Source: an uncultured Alistipes sp. | Lineage (GTDB): Bacteria > Bacteroidota > Bacteroidia > Bacteroidales > Rikenellaceae | Direction: 5' to 3' | NCBI GenBank assembly: GCA_947591475.1 | Contig: CANQDE010000001.1 | Location: 310,001-374,000, forward strand | Length of the DNA: 64,000 bases | Shown: positions 51,932 to 60,285 of the stretch, one piece after another | Position numbering within the stretch: the first letter of the stretch is position 1 | Layout of the letters: each line of letters opens with the position of its first letter | The notes under the pieces: model-generated | Databases searched by the model: none | Told to the model about the DNA's origin: nothing | What the model saw: the letters and a program-made list of their open reading frames with translations, nothing else | Made by a program: the position numbers and the translations under genes

Positions 51932-53899
51932 ATGATTTCACTCGATAATTTGACGGTCAGTTACGGCGGTTGGACGCTTTTCGACCGTATTTCGTTTTTG
52001 ATAAATCCCAAAGACCGCATCGGTCTGGTCGGCCGCAACGGGGCCGGAAAGACCACGCTGCTGCGTATCATCACCGGCGAACAGCAACCGACTTCGGGCG
52101 CCGTAACGATCAATGGCGAATGCACCATCGGTTATCTGCCGCAGCAGATGCGGGTGCATGATACGACGACTCTCGTGGAGGAGACGGCCAAGGCATTCGA
52201 CGAGGTGCTGCGGTTAGAGGCCGAAATCGACCGACTGACCCGCGAAATCGCCGAACGGACGGATTACGAAAGTCCGGCCTACGAGCAACTGCTTCACCGG
52301 TTGAACGATGCGCAGGATCATTATCATATTCTGGGCGGCGAGACGCGCGATGCCGACATCGAAAAGACGCTGCTCGGTCTCGGATTCAAGCGCGAGGACT
52401 TCGGTCGGGCGACGAGCCAGTTTTCGGGCGGTTGGCGCATGCGGATCGAGTTGGCGAAGCTGTTGTTGCGGAGGCCTTCGATCTTCCTGCTGGACGAGCC
52501 GACCAATCACTTGGACATCGAATCCATTCAGTGGTTGGAGGAGTATTTGCGCAATTATAACGGCGCCGTGTTGCTGATTTCCCACGACCGCGCGTTTTTG
52601 GACAACGTTACGAACCGCACGATCGAACTTTCGTTGGGCCACATCACCGATTACAAGGTTCCCTACTCGAAATACGTCGTACTGCGGGCCGAACGGCGGG
52701 CGCAGCAGCTGGCCGCTTACGAAAACCAGCAGCGGATGATCGAAAAGACCGAGGAGTTCATCGAGAAGTTCCGTTACAAGCCGACGAAATCGAATCAGGT
52801 GCAGTCCCGCATCAAACAGTTGGAGAAATTGGAACGGTTAGAGGTCGAGGAGGAGGATTTGGCGACCTTGAACATCAAGTTCCCGCCTGCGCCCCGTTCG
52901 GGCAAGGTGGTCGCCGAGATCGACGAAGCGGGCATGTCGTTCGGTTCGAAGCACGTATTCAGCGGGGCGAACTTCGTCATCGAAAAGGGCGACCGCATCG
53001 CGCTTGTCGGGCGCAACGGCGAGGGAAAAACCACGTTGGCCCGCATGCTGGTCGGTCAGCTGACTCCGACGGAGGGTTCGGTGCGGATCGGCGCCAATGT
53101 CAATATCGGCTATTATGCGCAGAATCAGGATGATTTGATGGACGGCGATTTTACCGTTTACGATACGTTGGATCGGGTGGCTGTGGGGGATATTCGCACG
53201 CGTTTGCGGGATATTCTCGGGGCGTTCCTTTTCCGCGGCGAGGACATCGACAAGAAGGTGAAGATGCTTTCGGGCGGCGAGCGGGCGCGTCTGGCGATGG
53301 CCCGCATGATGCTCGAACCGCGCAATCTGTTGGTACTCGACGAGCCGACGAACCACATGGATATGCGTTCGAAGGATATTCTGAAAAGCGCCATCATGAA
53401 GTACGACGGTACGGTGGTCGTCGTTTCGCACGACCGCGAGTTCCTCGACGGCATGGTCGACAAAGTTTACGAGTTCCGCGACGGTCGGGTGCACGAATAC
53501 TTGGGTGGCATCTACTATTTCCTTGAAAAGCGCAAATTGGAGTCGTTGCACGAATTGGAGCGGCGCGAGGCTTCGACCGCCAAATCGGCTCCTGCGGCGG
53601 CGAATACGAAGGCGAAACCGGTCGAGACGTCCTCGTCCGGCGGAGGTAAACTCTCCTACGAACAGAAAAAGGAGCAGGAAAAATTGTTGCGTAAATTGCG
53701 CAAGGCGGTGGAGACGATCGAGGCCGATTTGGCCGATATCGAACGGCAGATCGCCGCATACGATGCGAAATTCGCCGCAGCAACCGACTACGATGAAGCC
53801 GATTACAAGGCTTACAACGAATTGAAAACCCGTTACGACCACCAGATGCACGAATGGGAAAAGGCGTCGTACGAATTGGAGATAACCGAAGGGAAATAA
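51932..53899 (+). CDS. ABC-F family ATPase (Uup-like)
   Basis: The 655-residue protein has two ABC cassettes (Walker A GRNGAGKTT near 36 and GRNGEGKTT near 361; signatures FSGGWRMRIELAKLL and LSGGERARLAMARM) joined by the P-site tRNA-interaction linker, and a C-terminal coiled coil (about 585-655) as in Uup. It has no TM region and acts on the ribosome or in related processes. It is probably cotranscribed with rpe. Confidence 0.93.
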   Translation: MISLDNLTVSYGGWTLFDRISFLINPKDRIGLVGRNGAGKTTLLRIITGEQQPTSGAVTINGECTIGYLPQQMRVHDTTTLVEETAKAFDEVLRLEAEIDRLTREIAERTDYESPAYEQLLHRLNDAQDHYHILGGETRDADIEKTLLGLGFKREDFGRATSQFSGGWRMRIELAKLLLRRPSIFLLDEPTNHLDIESIQWLEEYLRNYNGAVLLISHDRAFLDNVTNRTIELSLGHITDYKVPYSKYVVLRAERRAQQLAAYENQQRMIEKTEEFIEKFRYKPTKSNQVQSRIKQLEKLERLEVEEEDLATLNIKFPPAPRSGKVVAEIDEAGMSFGSKHVFSGANFVIEKGDRIALVGRNGEGKTTLARMLVGQLTPTEGSVRIGANVNIGYYAQNQDDLMDGDFTVYDTLDRVAVGDIRTRLRDILGAFLFRGEDIDKKVKMLSGGERARLAMARMMLEPRNLLVLDEPTNHMDMRSKDILKSAIMKYDGTVVVVSHDREFLDGMVDKVYEFRDGRVHEYLGGIYYFLEKRKLESLHELERREASTAKSAPAAANTKAKPVETSSSGGGKLSYEQKKEQEKLLRKLRKAVETIEADLADIERQIAAYDAKFAAATDYDEADYKAYNELKTRYDHQMHEWEKASYELEITEGK

Positions 53900-53910
53900 A
53901 ATAATAGACA

Positions 53911-53939
53911 ATAAAAACGGCACCCGAAAAAGAGTGCCG
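53911..53939 (-). terminator. Terminator of FN3 lipoprotein gene
   Basis: CGGCAC/GTGCCG stem (53918-53923, 53934-53939). On the minus strand it is followed by TTTTTATT. Confidence 0.65.
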
Positions 53940-53961
53940 CAAAAAATGAAGATTGATATAT

Positions 53962-55011
53962 TTAATTTATCCACTTTTTATTTTTTGCATCATAAACCTT
54001 TGCTCCTGGGGTTGATGATCCTTTTGCATTACTAACGACGATACCCGCTTTTACGAATCCATAGTTATCGATTTTATAAGTGAAATTAAAATTGGCAGAA
54101 GTAGCTGTTGTACTTAATTTCGTATCTTGCCACTCTTCGGCATATGGATTCCATACTCGCAATATGACATTTGTCGCTTTGCCATATCCATGTCCTGTTT
54201 GGAATGACCATCTTAAAGTTATGGTACTTCCACTTGCTGTACAATTTCCGTATGTAATAGCAGGGGCAAAAGCTTCATCATTGCTTACAGATGTATATTT
54301 TGCGTAATTGCTGAATGCACTCTCTCCCGCATTATTGACAGCTTTTACTTTATAATAGGCAGAACCACCGTTTGTAGGAGCATTGGAGTCGGCATATAAA
54401 TTATAGGTGTTCTCTCCTATTTTTGAATACGATCCGTTAGCTGAAGAGCTTTTGTATATGTAATATTTGGTTGCACCGCTTACCGTATTCCAGCGTATCC
54501 GCACATCCGGTATATAATTATTACCTTCATTGGAAACCGTTACATTCGTCGGTGCCTCGGGCTTTTGTTGTGTTGTATTCCCACTACCGGAGCCACTACC
54601 GCTGCCGGAGCCGCTGTCATTATCGCTTCCTCCGCTATTATTCGATACGACAACAGATACATAAGATGAAAGTCCACTTTCCATTGCGTTTTGCACGGCG
54701 CTTACTTTATAGTAATTATATCCTTTCAGAGGATTATAATCGGTCGCATTTGTTCCAGTAACAGTTGTTATTAAAGAATAACTACCGGACATCGTATTGC
54801 AACGATATATATTATATTTTGTAGCTCCGGTTACATAATTCCATGAAATGTATACAGAACCATCGGCACGAGCATTTGCCTTTAATCCCGAAGGGGTGGA
54901 AAGAGTGAAAGAAGAATTGTTATTGTCGGGATAATTGGGCTCGGAATCATCTTTACTACAAGACGAAAATGTGAGTAAAAGCAGAACAACGGTCTTCAAG
55001 AAGTTTTTCAT
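53962..55011 (-). CDS. Lipoprotein with fibronectin type III-like domains
   Basis: The 349-residue protein has a lipoprotein signal (LLLTFSSC, Cys about 18). Two FN3-like domains follow (each with the SGxVxISWN / VxIRWNxVSGATKYYIY core and a YYKVxAVN strand), separated by a Gly-Ser linker with six GS repeats, then a C-terminal beta-domain with an IDNYGFVKAGI block. It is clearly A+T-richer than the flanking genes, which suggests acquisition. The ATG at 55011 is chosen for the signal peptide; the longer frame starts in the hairpin region. Confidence 0.8.
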   Translation of the reverse strand: MKNFLKTVVLLLLTFSSCSKDDSEPNYPDNNNSSFTLSTPSGLKANARADGSVYISWNYVTGATKYNIYRCNTMSGSYSLITTVTGTNATDYNPLKGYNYYKVSAVQNAMESGLSSYVSVVVSNNSGGSDNDSGSGSGSGSGSGNTTQQKPEAPTNVTVSNEGNNYIPDVRIRWNTVSGATKYYIYKSSSANGSYSKIGENTYNLYADSNAPTNGGSAYYKVKAVNNAGESAFSNYAKYTSVSNDEAFAPAITYGNCTASGSTITLRWSFQTGHGYGKATNVILRVWNPYAEEWQDTKLSTTATSANFNFTYKIDNYGFVKAGIVVSNAKGSSTPGAKVYDAKNKKWIN

Positions 55012-55063
55012 AAATTTCCATACATTAAATGTTTTTGATAATAAATGTCCTGAAATTATGAAA

Positions 55064-55263
55064 ATACGCACAAAAAAAGAGCGCGGACAAAACTCTGTTA
55101 TCTGCTTCTGAGGTCTTCGACTACCTTGCCATCAAATATGAGTAAAGCCCACGCCGAAGCGTGAGCGTCATCACTTTACTCTCGATGGCTTGTGAAAGTG
55201 TCGAAGTTTCAGAAGCGAGAATCAAAGCTAACGCTTTTTTCAATATGTCTAAAATGTGCGTAT
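55064..55263. repeat. ~200-nt nested inverted repeat (structured element)
   Basis: Outer arms ATACGCACA (55064-55072) and TGTGCGTAT (55255-55263) pair perfectly. Inside, AAAAAAGAGCG faces CGCTTTTTT, then CTTCTGA/TCAGAAG, TTCGAC/GTCGAA, GCCATC/GATGGC, GAGTAAAG/CTTTACTC and CACGC-CGAA-GCGTG, all in nested order. It could be a MITE-like element, a structured RNA or a decayed transposon end. It fills most of the gap between the FN3 lipoprotein and rlmB. Confidence 0.7.
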
Positions 55264-55342
55264 CGAATTACGCATCTATTCCATAGGCTACGGATTTTGA
55301 ATTATACCTGACAAATATAATGAATTTCACGATAAATTCGCC

Positions 55343-55350
55343 TATCTTTG
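55343..55350 (+). promoter_or_regulatory. -7 box of rlmB
   Basis: TATCTTTG, exact match, 20 nt before the ATG at 55371. Confidence 0.65.
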
Positions 55351-55370
55351 TTGACAAATCGAATAGAAAC

Positions 55371-56105
55371 ATGGTAGACAATTTGATATTCGGCATCCGG
55401 CCTGTGGCCGAGGCCGTCGAAGCCGGACGGCAAATCGAAAAACTCTATATCCGCAAGGGGGCCGACGGCCAGCTGATGCAGGAGCTGAAAGACCTGTGCA
55501 CCCGTCATCGGTTGCGCTGGCAGGAGGTGCCGGTGGAAAAGCTGAACCGGTTGACCCGCGGCAATCATCAAGGGGTCGTGGCGCAAACCGCCGCGATCGA
55601 GTATGTCGAACTGACGGATATTCTGGAACGCGTGCCCGACGATGAAACGCCGTTGATCGTGCTTTTCGACGGGGTTACCGACGTGCGCAATTTCGGGGCG
55701 ATCGCCCGCTCGGCGGAGTGCGCCGGAGCGCACGGATTGATTACGCCGCTGAAAAACTCGGCGCCCGTCAATGCCGAAGCGATCCGCGCTTCGGCCGGTG
55801 CGCTGACGACGATACCGGTCTGTCGGGTCGGCTCGATCCGCAACACGCTGAAGCAGTTGCAGACCGAAGGATTCCAGCTTGTCGCCGCCACGGAAAAGAG
55901 CCGCAAACTGCTTTACGACGCCGATTTCCGCAAGCCGACCGTGCTCGTCATGGGGGCCGAGGATACGGGCATCTCGAAAGAGGTGCTGAAACTTTGCGAC
56001 GAACAGTTGGCCATCCCGCTTATTGGGCATATTGAATCGCTCAATGTGTCGGCAGCGGCGGCGGTCATGCTGTTCGAGGTGGTGCGGCAGCGGATCGGCG
56101 AGTGA
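55371..56105 (+). CDS. rlmB: 23S rRNA (guanosine-2'-O-)-methyltransferase RlmB-type
   Basis: The 244-residue SpoU/TrmH protein has an L30e-like RNA-binding N-domain (1-80) and a SPOUT knot domain with motif 1 NFGAIARSAE, motif 2 VMGAEDTGIS and motif 3 IPLIGHIESLNVS. The best fit is RlmB (Gm2251), though other TrmH-family rRNA or tRNA targets are possible. It lies 38 nt before the DUF4153 gene. Confidence 0.9.
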   Translation: MVDNLIFGIRPVAEAVEAGRQIEKLYIRKGADGQLMQELKDLCTRHRLRWQEVPVEKLNRLTRGNHQGVVAQTAAIEYVELTDILERVPDDETPLIVLFDGVTDVRNFGAIARSAECAGAHGLITPLKNSAPVNAEAIRASAGALTTIPVCRVGSIRNTLKQLQTEGFQLVAATEKSRKLLYDADFRKPTVLVMGAEDTGISKEVLKLCDEQLAIPLIGHIESLNVSAAAAVMLFEVVRQRIGE

Positions 56106-56143
56106 AGCGGATAGAGGAGTGAAATCGATAAAAGAGAGAGGGT

Positions 56144-57868
56144 ATGAAAGGCAAATTGAAAAACTATTGGTGCGAGCTTCGTCGGGGGCTCGTGCAGGTC
56201 GTGCGGCGGTATCCCGTCGAGACGGCGTTGCAGACGGCTTTGGCCGCTTTGTTTATCTGGTGGACCGAGGCGGAGGAATTTCCGCTCTTTCCGGCTCAGT
56301 GCCTGTGGATTTTCCCCCTCTTTTCGCTTGGGGCGCTTGTCATCAATACTTTGGCCGGTTCGGGTCCATGGCGCCGCGTCTACTATGTGTGTTGGGCGCC
56401 GCTCGTGCCGCTGCTGTTTTGGACGGGGTTGCCGGAATGGGTCGCAACGGAGCAATTCGCCCTGACGCTGGGCGTTTTGGTGCCGTTGGCCCTGCTGCTG
56501 TGCCGTCGGGCGCGCGATAACCGGCGTTTCGCGACGGATGTCCTGCTCTATCTGCGGGCGGCCGTCGTATCGCTGCTGTTCGCGAATATCGCGTTGGGCC
56601 TTTTCGAGGCGACGCTCTGGTCGGCGGCCTACATCTTCGGGTTCGACGAAATGCGTTGGGTCGAGCAGTTGGCGGTGGATGTCGTACCGGTCGCGAATTT
56701 TCTGGCTGCTCCGATGCTCTTCCTGCTATTGCTCGATCGCTGGGAGCAGGCGGAGTACCGCTTGGCCCGTATCGGCGAGGTTTTGGTAAACTGGATCTTT
56801 ACCCCTGCGCTTATCGTTTATGCGCTCCTTTTGCACCTGTATGTCATCAAGATATTGATCGCCTTGTCGCTGCCGCGCGGCGGGGTGGCCTATTTGGTTT
56901 TCGGATTCATTCTTACGGCATTCGTCGTGCGGTTGTTGCGCGAATTGGTCGAAAAACGGGTCGCCGATTGGTTCTACGACCGTTTCAGCTTCGTCATGTT
57001 GGTGCCGACCTTGCTGTTCTGGGTTGGAGCCGCACGCCGTGTCGGCGAATACGGATTGACCGATTCGCGCGTCTATCTGCTTGTTTGCGGTTTGGTGATG
57101 ACGCTCGCCGTGATCTTCTTTTTCCTGCGTGGGGGACGTTATCGCTGGCTGTTCGCTTCGGCATTCGTGCTTTTCGCGGCTGTGGCCTACGTTCCGGCCC
57201 TGTCGCCCGAACGCATCGGGTTGCAGTCGCAGCGGGCGCGCTTCGAACGGTTAGGCCGCGAACTGGGGATGCTCGATGCCGAAGGGCGTTTCGTCCGGCG
57301 GCCTGTTCCGTTGTCCGATTCGGTGCGGCGTGGTGATTATGCCGATTTCTTTTCGGCGATGCGCTATGTCGAGCATCGCGATACGGCCTTCCATACCTCG
57401 TTAGGATTGGAGCGTTCCAACTCTTGGAATTTGGAATACGAACTGTTGCCGTGGGCACTCGATACAGCGGCGGTCGAAGAGGTCGTTGTCGCTACCATTG
57501 CAACGGTAGAGCTGCCGCAGAACGCTCCGATTCCGCAGACGGACGCTTATCCGAATCTTTATGCCAATGTCGAACATGGACGGAATGAGAAAAACGGAGC
57601 ACATTTCGCTTCCGATACGTTGCGCGTAACGCTCGACGGCCGGCCGTTGCTCGTCCTTTCCGGCGAGGAATTGGTGCGTCGGCAAATGGAGCGTACGGAG
57701 CTGACTTTCGAGCAGCTTTTCAGTCTCGACGAGGAGCAGGCGATGCGTTTTTTGGACTATCGCGACGAGCGGGTGCGGATCGTGTTCCAAGATTTGAGGG
57801 TCGGACGCCGCGATTCGGTTTCGTATGGGTGTGCCGATGCGACGGTCGAATTGCTGATGACGCGATGA
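56144..57868 (+). CDS. DUF4153 multi-pass membrane protein
   Basis: The 574-residue protein has about twelve TM segments in its first ~345 residues and a soluble C-terminal domain with a DUF4153 layout. The C-terminal part has regular beta-strands (LRVTLDGRPLLVL) and no catalytic motif I can name. Its stop overlaps the next gene's ATG, so the two are coupled. Confidence 0.8.
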   Translation: MKGKLKNYWCELRRGLVQVVRRYPVETALQTALAALFIWWTEAEEFPLFPAQCLWIFPLFSLGALVINTLAGSGPWRRVYYVCWAPLVPLLFWTGLPEWVATEQFALTLGVLVPLALLLCRRARDNRRFATDVLLYLRAAVVSLLFANIALGLFEATLWSAAYIFGFDEMRWVEQLAVDVVPVANFLAAPMLFLLLLDRWEQAEYRLARIGEVLVNWIFTPALIVYALLLHLYVIKILIALSLPRGGVAYLVFGFILTAFVVRLLRELVEKRVADWFYDRFSFVMLVPTLLFWVGAARRVGEYGLTDSRVYLLVCGLVMTLAVIFFFLRGGRYRWLFASAFVLFAAVAYVPALSPERIGLQSQRARFERLGRELGMLDAEGRFVRRPVPLSDSVRRGDYADFFSAMRYVEHRDTAFHTSLGLERSNSWNLEYELLPWALDTAAVEEVVVATIATVELPQNAPIPQTDAYPNLYANVEHGRNEKNGAHFASDTLRVTLDGRPLLVLSGEELVRRQMERTELTFEQLFSLDEEQAMRFLDYRDERVRIVFQDLRVGRRDSVSYGCADATVELLMTR

Positions 57869-58428
57869 ATCATCCGGTTTTGGGCGAAATTGCCTGCGTG
57901 CAGTCGGCGCGGGCTCGGCGAATTTCGATCAGCGTGCGCAGGGGCGGAGCGGTGCGGTTGGTTTATCCGCGCAGGGTTTCGCAACGGGAGGCTCTGGCTT
58001 TTTTGGAGAGCAAGGTCGCGTGGGTCGAACGGGCCCGGCAGCGGCTCGCGGCCCGCACGCCTGTCGAACCCCTGTTGCCGCCCGCCGAGGCGAAAGAGCG
58101 GATTGAGGAGCTGCGCCGTGCGGCGAAAGCCGATTTGCCCACCCGTCTCGAACGGCTTTCGCAACAGACGGGTCTGAAATATGCCGGCCTGACAATTCGG
58201 GCCGCACGGACGAAGTGGGGATGTTGCACCTGTCGGAATACGCTCTCGCTGAGCCTTTTTTTGATGCTTTTGCCCGAACATCTGCGCGATTTCGTCCTCT
58301 TGCACGAACTTTGTCATACGGTTCATCACGACCATTCGCCCCGATTCCATGCCCTGCTCGACCGTCTGACCGGCGGCCGCGAAAAAGAGCTCCGTCGGGA
58401 GTTGCGCGGGTATTCGATTCGAGGATAA
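57865..58428 (+). CDS. YgjP-like zinc metallopeptidase (M48/SprT-like)
   Basis: The 187-residue protein has the YgjP plan: ISVRRGGAVRLVYPRRVS, then TKWGCC, and HELCHTVHHDHSPRFH, with HExxH-type zinc ligands (HELCH) and a third His downstream. The ATG at 57865 overlaps the DUF4153 stop (ATGA). The natural substrate of the family is not known. Confidence 0.88.
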   Translation: MNHPVLGEIACVQSARARRISISVRRGGAVRLVYPRRVSQREALAFLESKVAWVERARQRLAARTPVEPLLPPAEAKERIEELRRAAKADLPTRLERLSQQTGLKYAGLTIRAARTKWGCCTCRNTLSLSLFLMLLPEHLRDFVLLHELCHTVHHDHSPRFHALLDRLTGGREKELRRELRGYSIRG

Positions 58429-58465
58429 AAACCGGAAAATTATTGGAATTTAGTCGGTTTATGCT

Positions 58466-58473
58466 TATCTTCG
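58466..58473 (+). promoter_or_regulatory. -7-like box of galK
   Basis: TATCTTCG matches TAnnTTTG except one base, 40 nt before the ATG at 58514. Confidence 0.45.
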
Positions 58474-58513
58474 TTGCAATAAGCGACCGAAAAACCATAA
58501 AACTATTGATACC

Positions 58514-59665
58514 ATGAAACAGAAAGTTAGCAAGAAATTTGAGGAACTCTATGGCGAGGGCGCCCAGTTGTTCACCTCTCCGGGCCGTATCAACCTGATC
58601 GGCGAGCATACGGATTACAACGGCGGGTTCGTTTTCCCGGGCGCCGTCGATAAGGGAATCGTGGCTGCGATTCGGCTCAATGGAACCGACCGGGTGAATG
58701 CCTATGCGCTCGACCTCGGCGAACAGACCTCGTTCGGGCTGAACGAAGAGGACAAACCCAGCGAAGGGTGGGCCTGCTACATCTTCGGCGTATGCCGCGA
58801 GATGCAGAAACGGGGTGGCAAAATCGGCGGATTCGATACCGTGTTCTCCGGCGATGTCCCGCTCGGAGCCGGCATGTCGTCGTCCGCAGCGTTGGAATCG
58901 ACCTATGCCTATGCGTTGAACGAGCTTTTCCATTGCAACATCGACAAATTCGAGCTGGCGAAGGTCGGCCAGTCCACCGAACACAACTACTGCGGGGTGA
59001 ATTGCGGCATCATGGACCAGTTCGCTTCGGTCTTCGGCAAGGCGGGGTGTCTGATGCGGCTGGACTGCCGTTCGTTGGAGTATGTCTATTTCCCGTTCGA
59101 CCCCGAAGCGCATGGATACAAACTTTTGCTGGTCGATTCGCGGGTGAAACACGAACTGGTCGATTCGCCCTACAACAAACGCCGTCAGTCGTGCGAACGG
59201 GTCGTTGCGACGATGCAGAAAAAACATCCGCACGTACAGTTCCTGCGCGATGCAGACCTGACGATGCTCGAAGAGGTCGCCCCCGAACTGTCGCAGGAGG
59301 ATTACAAGCGGGCCCGCTTCGTTATCGGCGAGGTGCGTCGCGTATTGGATGTTTGCGATGCGCTGGAGCGGAACGATTACGAGACGGTCGGCAAGAAGAT
59401 GTACGAGACGCATTGGGGCCTTTCGAAGGATTACGAAGTGTCGTGCGTCGAACTGGATTTCCTCGCCGAGGTTGCGAAAGCGTGCGGCGTTACGGGTTCG
59501 CGCATCATGGGCGGCGGATTCGGCGGCTGCACCATCAATCTGGTCAAGAAGGAGCTGTACGATGATTTCGTCGCTACGGTCAAGTCGAAGTTCGCGGCCG
59601 AATACGGCCACGAACCGAAAATCTACGATGTGGTCATTTCGGACGGTTCTAGACGGTTGGAATAG
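58514..59665 (+). CDS. galK: Galactokinase
   Basis: The 383-residue GHMP kinase has the galactokinase signature GRINLIGEHTDYNGG (about 24-38), the ATP loop PLGAGMSSSAALE and motif 3 MGGGFGGCTINLV. It phosphorylates galactose at C1 (Leloir pathway). No other gal gene is adjacent. It ends in a strong terminator. The downstream ROK regulator is on the opposite strand; a regulatory link is possible but not shown. Confidence 0.96.
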   Translation: MKQKVSKKFEELYGEGAQLFTSPGRINLIGEHTDYNGGFVFPGAVDKGIVAAIRLNGTDRVNAYALDLGEQTSFGLNEEDKPSEGWACYIFGVCREMQKRGGKIGGFDTVFSGDVPLGAGMSSSAALESTYAYALNELFHCNIDKFELAKVGQSTEHNYCGVNCGIMDQFASVFGKAGCLMRLDCRSLEYVYFPFDPEAHGYKLLLVDSRVKHELVDSPYNKRRQSCERVVATMQKKHPHVQFLRDADLTMLEEVAPELSQEDYKRARFVIGEVRRVLDVCDALERNDYETVGKKMYETHWGLSKDYEVSCVELDFLAEVAKACGVTGSRIMGGGFGGCTINLVKKELYDDFVATVKSKFAAEYGHEPKIYDVVISDGSRRLE

Positions 59666-59689
59666 TTCAAACGATATTCGTTGAATACC

Positions 59690-59730
59690 CGAGCGGGATG
59701 GCTTTCTGTTGCAGCCGTCCCGCTCGATTT
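59690..59730. terminator. Terminator between galK and GNAT gene
   Basis: 13-nt arms (59690-59702, 59714-59726; one G-U pair) with an 11-nt loop, followed by ATTTATAT, lie between convergent genes. Confidence 0.75.
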
Positions 59731-59757
59731 ATATTGTGGCTCGTAAATGAGCCTCGG

Positions 59758-60285
59758 TTATTCTAAAATTTTCTGGAACAGAATTTCATCCGTGTAGCCG
59801 TCGGGCGTCCAGAGCCAGTCGCGTTTGATGCCGATCTCCGTGAATCCCGCATTGCGGAAAAGGGCCAGACTGGCTTCGTTCGTCGCACCGACGTTGGCCC
59901 ATAGTTGATGCAAACGCAACACCTCGCGGCTGTATCGGCAAACCGTCGATACGGCATCCTTGGCATATCCTTTGCCGCGGGCGTCCGCCGGATAGATCAA
60001 AAGGCCGATTCCGGCCCGTCCGTTCAGCGGGTCGAACTCGAACAAATCGAGTGCTCCGACGACCTGCCCGTCCGCCCGGGTTTCGATCATCAACCGTTGC
60101 TGGCGGGTCTGAAAAAGGTCGAACCGCTGCTCTTCGATGAACCGCTCCAACGTATGCCGTGAGAAAGGAGCGGTTGTGCCGCTTACACGCCAGACCGACG
60201 GATCGTTTTCCCATCGGTACATCGGGTCGATGTCCTCCGGCTCGACGGCCCGCAAGCGGATGAGTTCTCCTTCGATCGGTGTCAA
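59758..60285 (-). CDS. GNAT acetyltransferase (RimJ/SpeG-like), TTG start
   Basis: The 175-residue protein is a GNAT enzyme: RLRAVEPEDIDPMYRWEND at the N-terminus, the IGLLIYPADARGKGYA acetyl-CoA loop (Q/RxxGxG/A type) and LFRNAGFTEIG. The start appears to be TTG at 60285, which overlaps the ROK stop as TTGA; no in-frame ATG fits before residue 22. This points to translational coupling with the ROK gene. The substrate (polyamine or protein N-terminus) is not determined. Confidence 0.82.
   Translation of the reverse strand: MTPIEGELIRLRAVEPEDIDPMYRWENDPSVWRVSGTTAPFSRHTLERFIEEQRFDLFQTRQQRLMIETRADGQVVGALDLFEFDPLNGRAGIGLLIYPADARGKGYAKDAVSTVCRYSREVLRLHQLWANVGATNEASLALFRNAGFTEIGIKRDWLWTPDGYTDEILFQKILE

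Noticed and set aside
55064..55263. CRISPR or retron call for the inverted repeat
   Set aside because: There are no spaced direct repeats and no cas or reverse transcriptase gene nearby; only nested inverted pairing is seen.
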